The notes below the pieces were generated by a model that did no database searches, was not told where the DNA came from, and worked only from the letters and a program-made list of their open reading frames with translations. From Styela clava (lineage: Eukaryota > Chordata > Ascidiacea > Stolidobranchia > Styelidae): a DNA stretch of 64,000 nucleotides. Position numbers and translations under genes: made by a program. Shown here piece after piece: positions 13,901 through 26,040 of this stretch. The number at the start of each line of letters is the position of its first letter. Position 1 is the stretch's first letter. The DNA is taken from contig NC_135263.1 in assembly GCF_964204865.1 (NCBI RefSeq), positions 12,755,426 to 12,819,425 on the forward strand, written 5' to 3'.

Positions 13901-16900
13901 TTGCTATACATTAATCTCGAATATGGCAGAAGATACGACGATCATTATATTCATTTATATCTGCCAGAAGCTATCATCGAAAGAGAATGGTTGTTAAGTC
14001 ATCGAAAGTGAATAGACATACATACTCACATGTATTCATTCTCCAAATTCACGCATGTAGAGTTAACTGGACACGGTAGTTCTACTGATTCGCAGGATGC
14101 TACTTTTGTCTGGCAATATTTTCCAACATATCCAACTTCACAATTACACACAACTGTTTTCTGTAAACAGTACCGCGGTTATACCATTTTGTAATATTTA
14201 GCCTTTGGCTAAAATTCTACAAAAATTTAGGTACTTTTAAACAAAAATAGTTTTTGACGGGTGTAAATTTAAACTTATAGCAGAATATAAATGTTGATTC
14301 TCTTTGAAATAAAAAGTTCAACTGTATATAAAAAGATTCAACTGTAGCCAAAAAAAGAATAAATCAACGAATTGTAAGTGAATATGTAGACAAACCAATA
14401 CGTAGAACTTCATTGAAGTTGATAACAACGATTGAAGTGTCAACGATTGTGTTCATCTAATATTTACGTCAAAATTTCACGCATTTCTTCCAACAAAATT
14501 GCTATGAAATTACATTTAAATTGATATCGTATCTTGTAAAGTATCATGTTACCACAATGTGAGCTGAGAATGTCAGTTCAAATAAAACCAAAACACCAAT
14601 TTAAATGTGATAAAATTATGTGTTGTATTTACTTTGCGAAACAAATATATTTATTCCTCCAAACTAAACCTAATGTACCCACAAAACATTTTGCTTTAAT
14701 CATTTGTCTGGTCATGAAAATTATGCAGGCATGTTGGCCTAACTTTTTATGATGAATTGATTACTATCATGTGAAAAATTCACGACAATTTTTTACTGAG
14801 AAAGCTATCAGTTGAATAAACTATTCTATTATGTGTAAAAGCAAATTATAGTTTAATTTCATCTGTTTTTCTCCTCAATTTAAAGTTTATTCCAGGTTAA
14901 AGGTAACTGACATATAAATTAAAAAAAAGCTTTATTCCGAATTCTAAGAGTGATGTAGTTGTAAAATAAATTTGATGCAAGCATTATGTATGAAGAATAA
15001 GTTTCACATCGATCATTCGACGGTGGCCTAACGAATTGAAATTCATTTAAACAAAACTTCCTCTTGCAATAAAATTGAAGTAAAAGGTACAATGTATTTT
15101 ATGTACAAACCTTTCGATGTGATAAAATGTCGTCGTAGATACAACTAAAGAAAATTACTCAATCCAGACATTTGTAACAATCAAAATATTTACTAACTTC
15201 GTGAAACTCAGATTCTTCTTCAAATATTGAGAAACATCTGCCATTACCATTACAAGTATCATCTTCACATGGATCTTGTATTTTTTCAGCACATGTCGGT
15301 CCAAAAAAACTTTCAGTGCAAGTGCATTCATATAGTCCATCAGAAAAGCTTTCACATTTTCCTCCTGAGAGGAATAAGTTTACTTTATCAATAAAATTTA
15401 ATTGGTTATTTAATTTATTTAATTTCCGTATTAAAACATAAACTAAAAGCGTGAAATAAAAGGAGTTTCGATAACTGAGTGATTTGGCGCCCATGATCCT
15501 TTTTTGAAGGATAATTTTAATTCTATGATTGTCTGGTCATGTGTGAGAAGCAGCCATTTTTGGCTGATGAATCGCGAACTTCAAATTCTGAGTTTACTTA
15601 AATATTGATTTCAGAATTATTGTGCTATAGATATTGATGATTTAAAGTATATTTTATCAATACAATATATGAGTAATGCATATCACAGTTATGTCATTGG
15701 ACTCCCATATTTAGTAACCTGTTAAAAACACGCGACCCAGTAAATTATGTTTCAATTTCGACTCGTCATTGATATGAATTATGTTTTGCTCATTTCCAGT
15801 AACTATAAAAATGCAGCGATGAGCAAGATACGATGAATAATTTTAGATTTGATTTAAACGAAAAAAGTTCTCTAGTGACTGAAAACAACAAGACAATGCT
15901 TGTTACCAACTTAATGACATGTTTAAAACAGTATATGAAAAGAAAAATCTTTATATAAGAATACGAAGTTTTACTTTTTTCCATTTTGCTGAGTAATTAC
16001 TATTACACTTGAGGTCTTACTTATTTTGTATACTTTATAAACAATTTTCAAACGGGATTTTATATTTTGGACAGAAGATAAAAAAAAATTTTCAAACAAT
16101 ATTCCAATAATGAAGCGTACTAATGCAATGTATTGAAATAATAAAATTATCTTATAATCAAGCATCAGTACGGCAAGGTAAAATATCTTACCATTCAAGC
16201 ATGGTTCACTTTGACATCCATCAATCAAAGATTCACAATTTTTCCCAGCATATCCTTCGTTACAATCACAATCATATGAATTTATTCCATCAACGCATTT
16301 TCCGCTATTAGAACATGAATTTTCCATGCAATCATCAATGTCGATTTCACACTTTTCACCTTTAGCGAGAAAAATATTAAAAACGTTAAATAATAAACAT
16401 ATAAATACCTCTTTTACTAAGAAGCTATATCATTATAAAAATATTCAATTTAAAATAGCGTTATCGACAACATTTGTTTTGCACCAAAGCAATTAGTTTT
16501 CTATTCTATATATTGAAAAGAGACAAATTGTTGGATATCCTGACATTTTCTTTAGTATATTTTTAACAAACAAGTAAACTGGTGTCAGATATGCTATGTA
16601 ATATTACTTGTTATTGCTATAGGCAACTCAGATTTCTGAAAAGTTTCTCACGAGGATTGCAAACCCACATGAATTTCGTTCTGAGATGAAATGTAAATTG
16701 TCAGTTTAGAAATTATAATTATCATTCAATCCACTTAGTGACTGCACTTCTGTGGTTTACAAATGGCTGAAACATTCTGACACGCAAAATTCTTCATCAA
16801 CCTTCCCAATTTGAGACATTTGAAAATTTGCACTGTCGAGCCGATATGACCCAAAACGTTTTCTTTTGTGTACTTATTTTTAGGTAATATAAACATAACA

Positions 16901-19900
16901 TCTTCGCCACATATGTAATGACAAATCCAGTTAATGACTCGGAATGTGTTTTTCCAATAAAAATCGTGCTTAAGGTTTTATTGAATAAAATTTTTATCAG
17001 CTAACCCGTGAACCCTGTATCGCATAAACACCGGAAACCGGAAGAATCCGACTCGCATTCTCCGTGGTAACCACAAGTTTCATCAAGGCAATGATTTACT
17101 TCATTTTCACAAAATTGACCATGAAATCCATCAGGACATTCACAAATAACGTGGTTGTCTATATCCTAAAAACATCAAACATTAGAATATTCGGCTATCA
17201 TGAAAAGAAATGCTACATAAAGAAACACAGAGATATTGAGTGCGATAGAGAGAGAGAGAGAGAGACAGAAAGGGAGAGCTTTAAAACACAAACCAAAAAA
17301 AAACGATTTGACCAAAACTGAATACTGAGGATAGTAAAAAATCAATTGAAATTTCATGTATTTCAATTTTAATTTCTCATTTCCTAAATTCTGGTAATAA
17401 ATTCTGATGGAATATATATTTAGTAATAGTAGAATATTGAATAATCATCAAAACCAAAAAATCGCTATCTCTAAGTTGCTGCTTCCGTATTATTTTAATT
17501 TGCTTTAAGAGTCTTGCTCTCTCTGCGATTATTGAAAATATAGCGATGGAAAGAAACTTTAAAGTAAAATTCGGAAATATTGGAGCGAAATAATAATAAC
17601 TTACCTGACAAGAACCGTCATTGTGACATGGCTCGAAGTAGCATAGATTATTTTCTGAATAGACACAAATAAAGTTAGATTCGTAAAACTATATTCTAAA
17701 TCGTATAAATGGGAGATTTGAATTGCAATGAAACTGTTGCTGTTTGTATACAGATATAAATAAATAAATCCATGAATAGTGAGTACCACGAAATCAACAT
17801 ATTAAATTGTGAATTTACATTAGATAAATCTACTTTTCAGATAAAAGTGTCATCTTGAAAATTTGCTACAACATTTTTAAATCAATTTTTGTCCAAGAAA
17901 TAGAAATCTTTTGTTAGAGAGTAATATGAAAATAGTAAATTTTCAGCAATATTCATAAATCTCTAGTAGAATTAAGTAAAAGAGCTACAATTATACGTAA
18001 GGTGCAAGAATATAAAGATAAACAATACCTGAACAATCTTTGCCTCTATATCCTCCATTGCATACACATTCATATTCTTCGTCATTTAATTTCGAACATG
18101 ACCGAGTTCCATTTTGGTTACATCCTGCTGTTACCATGCATTCTGCAATATAAAAATTTCATCTTCAAATAGACTTTTTGAGCTAATTATGTTTGAGCCA
18201 AAATTGCAAAATGAAGAAAAACTGTAAAAGGTAATAATTTCCTTTGCAAAATTACATGCAAATTTAAACAGGAATACTAAGAAAACGATATCAAATTCAT
18301 GTAATCTTTATCTTGGCCAGTTCAATTTTCCACAAATAAGACGCAATAATACCCGAAAATTATTTTGTGAATAGACATATTTTTGCGTGACCAAACATGA
18401 TTCGACAGTAAATTTCTGTGAATACAAAATTTCTCACCATTTTGCATGTTGAGTGTTTCCTCCTGTAAGAATACAGAAACAATATTTCAGAAAATTAATG
18501 CCAGACCATGTTTGATATACAGTTTTCAAATTTATAGTAAAAGGTATATATATATTTATATATATATTCGTAGCTAACTCAGATGTATTACCAACAACAA
18601 ATTTTATATGAAAAGACAAATTTTTATAGTAAGACGTGAAATTCAAGCAAACAAATAAATATCTTTATTCAAAGTTAGGATATTTTTTTTTCATTATAAT
18701 TCGGAATAACTTGATTTAATTCACTTCGATGTGAATAACTACTTAGAATATCTAATTAGTTTTTTTCTGTCTCATAAGTTGTATTTGACTACGTACATTC
18801 ATGCCGTATGCTGCTCTTTTTGAAATTTGTTTTTTCAATCATTTCTTAGCAAATATATAACAATATTTGTTTATTTCAGTAAATAATTTCAAAACATAAT
18901 ATTGAAACGAAAATAAAGTCTCTAATAAATGAATTTTATGAAAAAAACAATTTTAATTTAATTTTTAATTCGAAATATTGTTTTAATTAAATTCTGACAA
19001 TAATATCTGATTCGGAATAATAATAATGTAACAAAATACATGATGTAATGTGTATTTCAGTCAGTTTTTAATAAATATTTAACACAAAAATTGAAATTTC
19101 GACATTAAATATTTAATATCACTTTTTAATATAATTTTGTTCCTAATGTTTCTCTAAGTGATATTTTAATGTGACGAGCACCACGAGGCGACAAATTAAA
19201 AATCGATTTAGCTAATGGGTGGGACAGATTACTGAATCAAAATAATAAAATATTGTGTATTTGAGAGAGATTTTTTATCATTTTGTACCAAATGTACGAC
19301 TTTGACTATGTAATTTTATATATTATTTATTATTTTTATCAATTTGCGTAATCATTAGAATTTTTGATTAAATTATGATCCAAGTTAATTCATACGACTC
19401 TATTAAAATGAAAAATATGTTTTATGATTAAACAGCAAAAAATGAAATTTCAATTTACATCGTTTAAACTCTTTATTCAAGTCGTCATCAGCGCTAAAAT
19501 CAATTGTAAAATAGCACTTAAAATTTATCCGTTGAATTTTACGTTTGTATATTTAAAAAAAAAAAGTTAAATATACAATCAATAAAATTATGGATGGTCT
19601 TTATTTTTACAATAACCAAAAAACTCTTCTTACCGTCAGTTCTAATCCATGAAGCAAATAATCACGAAGTTGTTCGTCCGTACATGTTATTTTTCTACAA
19701 TCATATTCATTTTCGATCTCTTCTCTTTTGAAACGACTTTTGATAAATTCTGACGCAGTATTGCGATCAATAAAAACTGTAATGTTAATGAAATTTAATT
19801 CAAACATCCTGAAGAATTAATAGAATATGTTTATGAATGTAAGCCTTTTTGAGATTGTATAAATAAGCAAAAAAACATTAAAAAACTAGTCAGCCTTGAA

Positions 19901-22900
19901 AGTTCTGAAAAATTATCTTCAGAGCCTAATTTCAATCCATAATTGTTGAATATAAAAGCATCAAAACACCCAAATTGTACGAAATGAAATGGTCCTATCC
20001 GCCTGGAAATGATATTGATATGGAAATATAATATGGATTGAGTTGAAGTAAGTTATGTTGTAATAATTTTGCTTCTTCTTTGCTAAATTTGATACAACAT
20101 TAAAAGCATTCGATTATGTGTATTTCATATCAGCATAAAATTATAAATTGCCCGAGGTAACAATTCTAGCCATGCGGAAATTATTACTTTTCTGGATATG
20201 TACCGCAACAAACAAACGATCCAACAACTTGAACTTCGTGAAAATACTGTAAAATGGGATAAAGCATCGTCAGCCACTTTGTTTTTGTCGAAGAGTACTT
20301 AAAATGTTACAAAGCTTCGGTGAAGTAAAATTCACAATAATTATCGCCATTGAGAATCAAATATTTTAATTGTTATAGATAGAATTGTCAAACAACCAAA
20401 CAGTAAACAAATAATTATACAAATTCAGGAACATTCCTGACACACATATTTCGTTGCAATCTGGTACAAATTGCCCTTTTGCTGCCACAAGTGTGAAAAC
20501 TAGCTGCTTATTTGCATTTTTGAGATTTCAACATTTAATAGTGTTGTATTTTGCGCAAAACAAGGTCATAAGATTCGCATTATATAAAACTATTTAAAGG
20601 GGCAACATTAAGTGTTATTAAGACCATCGTTGCTAACTTATTCAAATATAAGAGTTTTTTTCAAACTTATCGTAAACACCTATACCAAAAATAGATTACA
20701 TTCTCCAAACTGACGTATAAACACTGACATAAGAACGTTTGTTAGAAACTAGTCAATTACAAACCAAATTTTGGCGACAAAGATTTTTTAACATGAATGA
20801 CTCTTACGTAATTTTAGGTGAGAGATCTGTAATTGATTAAAGTTTCTAATATTCGGCTGAAATATTTTTACTCAGTTGCATAGTGCATTTAGAAATCTGT
20901 TTCTGGAACATTCAACAAAAAACAACAATCAGTTTATAGTTATTGACGAATATTTGAACTGATCATTATTCATTGCAATAAAATTTTCTTAAGTTTCACC
21001 ATTTTCAGAGCAGTCATCTCCTATCCATCCGTGTGAACAAATAATCTCCCCTGTCTGTGGATGACAAGTCAGGCCTTGTCTTAGTTTTGACGAATCACAA
21101 TAAATTTTACATCGTGGACCATAGAATTTTTCAGCACATTCCAATGATATTTTTAGCTTCAATCCTGTAAATATAGATAATGTTATGAAGCTTAAAATCA
21201 GTTGTTATTTAGCCAGTCAAAAAAGCTAAACGAGAGTTTAAAAATAATTTTTGATGCAAATATCTGGTTATAAATTCTCAAGGTGTGGAACGAATGAACT
21301 AATGTGGGAACTTGTGGATAAAATAAATTAAAGAAGATTATGTTTTGAACTTAGTTAAAATTACCAATGACATATGACCTTGACATAATTTCTAAATTTA
21401 CTTTGCGATTTGAATTTGTCCACGCGGCCTAAAGTTAAAAATACAGTCACATTTTTACTATCGGCGTCATAGCACATGTCGCAATTGACCGCATTCCTAG
21501 CTTGTAACCAAATACAACACCAATTTTAAAAACTGACCAAACATGATCATTATTTATTCATTGATCTTTAGGCGTGGTGAGAAACAAATTGATGAAATGA
21601 TCTGATAGCAATAATTTATATTTAATAAATATTTGACAAAAAATTACCGTGATCTCGAATATGTGCTAATCTTCAGAATTAAATATTTGAAAAAAAAAGA
21701 GTGGTCAAAGAAAAATCACGGCATCGCCATATGGCATCATCTCAACTTAAGTCAAAGAACTACAAAACGAGAAATTGTTCTGCCATTTGAAATATAATTG
21801 CTCCTAGGAAATTTAGTTTCAACAAGTGAAGTCCACTAGCCTTTAATAAAGCTCTAACCAATTTGATAAAGTTTAATAATAACTCCCTTTGATTATGGTT
21901 ATACATATTAGCAAACTGCAATCAAATTGATGTGTATACCTGAGAGTGTGTCTACAATATGTGTTCTGTCTTCCCGTGGAAACATCAGCGGAAGAGGAAA
22001 GGAAAGAATATCATTAGCTCCATCCAACTTGTCGGACCCATCTTGATTTATATCTTTTTCAACTGGAAGAAGAAGAAGGTGCGTTGAAATCTAAAACAAA
22101 TAATTCACAAGTTGATACTTTTAACACATCACAGATGTTGCTTTCATGAGAGTTATCTGCAAAGTTTAAGTGTGTTTTCCATGGATGGGTAATTATTGCA
22201 GTATCGAAGTAGGGATAGAAATGACTTTAATTTTAATAAAATGATCATGTTAGGAGTACAATTTTACGCTTCATCGCCTTATAATCCAGTGTTTATTTGC
22301 TTGTTATTGCTAATTGAGCGTATCTGTAGATGATCGCACAATTTATATTATCATATAATAATTTTACCACAGCGTATTATTACAAAATATCAATGATACA
22401 TGAAATTGTGGTTAACGTTCCGCAAACAAAAATTTTTGTTTTATGCGATATTTATAATACCAACTTTAATATTGTTTGATTTGAGCTCCTTAAACAAATC
22501 AACCATTAAATTACATACAAATGAATTTGTCTATTAGTAGAGGTTGTGTTTGTAATAAATGCGAAAAAATTGATAACAATACAAAATTATAAGCAAATAG
22601 TCAGTTCAGAAAGCGACTACCGGATATATTTTGACCTGATACATTTCTCACGATTGTATCAAATGGGCGTGATCGAAAATTAATCAATTTAATCACGACA
22701 TTTTTCTGTATCGATATTAATTTTGCACTGGATTTTCAATTCTTATCAGTACGAAAATAATAAGCTATAATATGCACTTAATGAATTGCACTGTTGATAA
22801 TGAATAGAGCAATATACATGATGTAATTGTAATTATGTTAAAAATATTTCATCAAGATTAAAATGCTAGCTTTGATTAGTAATGTATTTACTCAGTTCCA

Positions 22901-25900
22901 AAAATAGACCATTGTTGTTTTATCGCTTCTAATTCTTTTCCACAATTAATGATGTCAATTTTAGAAAGCAATTAAATTCAAATACACTAATGTATTCCAC
23001 AAAGTATCTCATGTCACGATAACAATTGCTGTCTCATGTGTAAACAACTTCATGAAAGAAAAACATATTTATTGTACTTATTTGTTGTATTCAATACAAT
23101 CTTAAATGTTTTTGCGATTCATGTTCGTTAAAAAGGATTTGCAACAAAAACAGCACAATTGCTAAAGTCTTCAAATCCGGATAGGGCCAGTCGAAAAGAC
23201 AATGAGGATTCAATATTTAGTATCCCTGTTTTAAATTAGCTTAATATTGGTTGCCTATTAAATTTGTGATATTGTGTTATATGTACCATAGCGCACTTAC
23301 TATTAAAACTTTCTAGGCATCTAACCCAGAGTAGACAACCCACAATATAATACTACAAAATATATTCCAAAAATAGAACTTCAGTCGTTTGAATGTCAAG
23401 AAAGCTCATGTGTATTACGTAAAAGACGTCACGTCGAGACTATCGCAAATGTGAACAATGCGTAAGAGAAAAAGCTTCCTGTCACGGCATCTATTCATGC
23501 TGTCTGTTTAATACCTAACCTACCAATAAACTAAACTGATCTTGCAAAAATCACCGTATAATCCATAGCAGAAGCATTTATTATATACCTATCTAGCTAT
23601 ATTGTTGGTCTTACTACGTTTGTCTATTCGTGTTAAAATCCTAAACGAAACAAATCAGAACGAAATGGTGTCAAACAGGTTCAAACGTTGCACTTAAAAA
23701 ATAAGTGAACAAACGTGTACAGTGTGGGAAATTTTTTACATATATACATGTTTAAAGTTTTTTCTTGGCGTTACTCTTAAAATAGAGTCGTTAGTATTAC
23801 TTAAGCTGACAGTGAATATAAATAAAGTGCACTCAGATCGGTCGCCACCATGAACTTTTAAATTGTCACAGGTTTTCAAAATATAGCCATTTATCAAGAC
23901 TACGAAAAAGTTAAATACATATGTTGATTTTGAATATTCAAAAGGTTTCGAATGTTTTAAAATCCGAATGCGTCATAATGTAATTTACTGTGTAATTTCT
24001 GTTTTGGTCTCAAATAATGCCCAAGATTTTCATTACTATCGAAACACGAAAAACTCAAAACAAAATTATTTTCCGCGGCACCATGAATGAAAATGCCTAA
24101 TTTTTTACGTGGTAATGAAAAATATGTTTGTATTCTATATAGGTTAAATATATAATGTTGGAATAATTCGTGATGTGCCGGTCGCCAAAAGCAGTCCGCG
24201 TATGTATATTATACTGGCATACTAGGGGTCGAAACCAAAATCTGATTTACTATATTGAGTATTCTTCCTTGAAGACTCAACTACAAATATTTAATTTTTG
24301 AATAAATATATTTTTTATCGTTACTAAAAACGTCAGTCTGTATCTGGCTCTTCGTAAACAAAAAATATATTTAATACACTGTTACAATTACGTATTATAC
24401 ACTCAGATATTTTAAAAGAAAAGTCCGCCTAGGTAGACGTTTATTTATAAACTTAATTATATTAACAGTAATTATATCCACCCACCTTTGAATCATCGAT
24501 AGGTAAATGTAGAGCGGCAAACTCTTGAAAGTTCCTTGAAGATTCCTAATTTGAATGTAAAGATAATTGAAGTCATTAATTTAAATTTAAAGGTAAATGT
24601 CAATGAATATCACGATTAGGTCGATGTATTAATTATATTTTGCATTTGAACCACCCGTGATTGTTATAGAATTCACATTTCTCATAGAAAAAAGTTGTTC
24701 ATTTAAACTCACAATTAAGTGTGGCTTGTTTATACATCCATAGTCAAAACACAAACAACAATTATATGAGGTTAAAAATGTAAATTGATTTATTGATTTG
24801 AGTTATGATTAATGAAACATGATTGAAACCTCTTATGATAAGTAATTGAACGTTTCCTGTGAAAGAATCACTAATATTCAATACTAATGTTCAATGCTGA
24901 AATGGTCAATTATTCTTTCAAATTTCATAAAACGGGGAAGATCAGGATATGAATGAAATGTGCGAAAAGTATAATCACGTTAAATGATCATCTAGCAGTC
25001 ATACGGATTCTCAGTCATTTGGTCTAAGGTGTCGCGCTCGTGGTATCTTCAAGACACATTTTCGAGTACGTGCATATGACCTTGATTGGGCATATTTTGT
25101 GCGTGCTGACTTTCAGTTTATTGGGTACAGGTTGAACTTGAAATATACTCGAGACAAGTATTGTCTGAAACGTTTTCGGCATTAAATTTTCTTTACAGTT
25201 GGATTCATTGATTTAATAATTTGCATTTAAAATGATGTAAAAGTCATGATTGTGACACACGTTTTTGACAATGAGGAGCATTATCCAGACAATTTGGACT
25301 CTGTTGACCCATGCCTTACACAAATAAAATTACAAAATAAAAATAAAAATGGAGTGTTAAAAGGGAGAGAAACAAAAATGCAGGAATTGTACAACTCCAT
25401 TACAATATGGAAAATATTGAATGTTTAGTAAACTTTGCTCCCACCCCTAATCGCCACCTGTTTTGCGCACAGACTAACATGATCAGTATCGTCAAAAATA
25501 TTTTTGTTTTTCTGCAAAACTTTATTTTTTACATTATCTGAGTGTGTGACAATATTCAGTAAAAGTGGCAAAAAATTATATTACTGAGGCATTACCATTT
25601 TCGATGAACCTGAAACTCTACCCAGAATTAAGTCTTCTTTACTTTTGAGTAAGCATGAGTAAGTAACCTTGCTATGCGTAAATTGTCCCACGAAATAAAA
25701 GTAGATTCATACAATTTATGTTGTTTTTGAAAATTTGATATAAGCTTACCTTATTCCAATTCATTCGTGAATTTCCGCAACTATGTACAAATTTCTCGTG
25801 ATTATCGGTGTCTGACTTTCCAATACATATCTTAATTTTTTCCAAATTTTCGACCAGATTATTGGCTATACCGTTTTCATTGCCGACATCTTCCTCAAAA

Positions 25901-25989
25901 TAGGGATAAACTTTCACGAACCCAACAATATCTGCAGATACTAACTGAAGATATATTGAGAGAACTACGAAAATTTTTAATTCAGACAT
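7937..25989 (-). CDS. jag: Jagged/Serrate-type Notch ligand with a Gla-like insert
   Basis: Twenty-five exons, 5' to 3': 25989-25750, 22090-21940, 21164-21000, 19776-19634, 18462-18438, 18142-18029, 17654-17605, 17165-17006, 16359-16192, 15364-15198, 14160-14030, 13531-13382, 13130-13013, 12926-12793, 12476-12373, 11835-11680, 11493-11335, 10958-10878, 10599-10468, 10310-10228, 9927-9796, 9625-9529, 9422-9121, 8692-8596, 8079-7937. Joined they stay open for about 1133 residues; human JAG1 has 1218. Order: signal peptide (1-19), divergent MNNL-like region (20-130), DSL domain (138-182), propeptide/Gla-like module (186-241), 13 EGF repeats, VWC-like cysteine remnant, juxtamembrane domain, transmembrane helix (about 1007-1030) and a cytoplasmic tail of about 103 residues. 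The juxtamembrane motif YLYFDRQHILQGSTVSTICE strongly resembles the region after the VWC domain of JAG1 and JAG2, so this is Jagged rather than Delta. EGF repeat 10 starts DVNEC, the calcium-binding type. The tail holds FDNPLMND. Expected role: membrane ligand for Notch in trans or cis. The Gla-like part between DSL and EGF 1 is unknown in this family as far as I know. Splice sites are hand-called; exon 11's 3' edge may be off by one base. Confidence 0.85.
9121..9422 (-). other. Transmembrane-encoding exon of the Jagged-like gene
   Basis: Exon 23 (phase 1 in, phase 0 out) encodes an Asn/Ser-rich stalk followed by a hydrophobic run starting AAIIAVAVVCSVVLLVLAM, then the basic stop-transfer QKRK. 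It fixes the topology: EGF repeats outside, about 103 residues inside the cell. The next two exons (8692-8596 and 8079-7937) finish the tail, which ends KSDVMR with no obvious PDZ-binding motif. Confidence 0.85.
9796..10599 (-). other. Jagged-type cysteine-rich juxtamembrane exons
   Basis: Exons 19-21 (10599-10468, 10310-10228, 9927-9796) encode ECFHPVYGKGRCG, then PCPMVYLYFDRQHILQ, then GSTVSTICEEIRN. The same order of motifs (CFVHPC..G.G.C, then L.F......G.T...IC..IR.L) follows the VWC domain in vertebrate Jagged proteins. This is the best evidence that the gene is Jagged rather than a generic EGF protein. Confidence 0.85.
13589..13747. repeat. 16-bp minisatellite in a Jagged-like intron
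   Basis: About 9-10 tandem copies of a 16-bp unit, ACATTTGCACCYAYGT, shifting from CTATGT versions at the left to CCACGT versions at the right. It lies in the intron between exons 11 and 12 of the Jagged-like gene. Because 16 is not a multiple of three it opens false reading frames on both strands. Confidence 0.9.
17247..17265. repeat. (GA)n microsatellite in a Jagged-like intron
   Basis: An uninterrupted GA run of about 19 bp followed by GA-rich sequence, in the intron between exons 7 and 8 of the Jagged-like gene. Confidence 0.8.
18438..18462 (-). other. 25-bp micro-exon of the Gla-like module
   Basis: A 25-bp exon (phase 0 in, phase 1 out) flanked by a TTCTTACAG acceptor and a GTGAGA donor encodes EETLNMQN plus one base. 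Its size and phases are those of the hydrophobic-stack micro-exon between Gla and EGF exons in clotting factors VII, IX, X and protein C. The aromatic residues of that stack are absent here. The exon is needed to keep frame into EGF repeat 1. Confidence 0.75.
19634..19776 (-). other. Propeptide/Gla-like exon of the Jagged-like gene
   Basis: The exon starts in phase 1 and ends in phase 0, encoding residues 186-233. VFIDRNTASEFIKSRFKR resembles the propeptide of factor IX (VFLDHENANKILNRPKR), with the gamma-carboxylase recognition residues Phe and Ala and a furin-type R-x-K-R. After it comes DCRKITCTDEQLRDYLLHG, which keeps the C-x4-C loop and following helix of a Gla domain. The N-terminal loop is shortened and the paired Glu residues inside the Cys loop are lost. 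I read it as a degenerate Gla module. Calcium/phospholipid binding is doubtful. Confidence 0.7.
21000..21164 (-). other. DSL-domain exon of the Jagged-like gene
   Basis: Encodes a full DSL (Notch-binding) domain with six cysteines at residues 140, 149, 153, 164, 173 and 182. The spacing is C-x8-C-x3-C-x10-C-x8-C-x8-C. Family motifs seen are EKFYGPRC and GWIGDDC. The exon is phase 1 at both ends, so it could move as a cassette. Its donor (GTGAAA) is weak, but reading through meets a stop five codons later. Confidence 0.85.
22091..25749 (-). other. Large first intron of the Jagged-like gene
   Basis: At about 3.7 kb this is the longest intron of the gene, separating the signal-peptide exon from the rest. 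I see no coding exon in it; the frame at 25246-25428 (+) has no family signature. Long first introns often carry regulatory sites, but I cannot point to a specific one. Confidence 0.5.
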
Positions 25990-26030
25990 TTTAAAAATCT
26001 AAATGATCTGAAAATAATATTTTGGAATGT

Positions 26031-26040
26031 TTATATATAA
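26031..26040 (-). promoter_or_regulatory. Candidate TATA box of the Jagged-like gene
   Basis: TTATATATAA, read on the minus strand, lies about 42-51 bp upstream of the Jagged-like ATG at 25989. That would put a transcription start roughly 10-20 bp before the start codon, giving a very short leader. Such runs are common in AT-rich DNA, so support is positional only. Confidence 0.35.

Noticed and set aside
19607-19807. ATG at 19807 as the start of an independent Gla gene
   Set aside because: The N-terminus MFELNFINITV is not a signal peptide, and an acceptor lies between it and the propeptide; the phase-1 join to the DSL exon explains it better, although not proven.
20172-20230. Plus-strand ATG followed by a hydrophobic run (MRKLLLFWICTAT)
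   Set aside because: Looks like a signal peptide but lies on the wrong strand inside a Jagged-like intron, with no following exon found.
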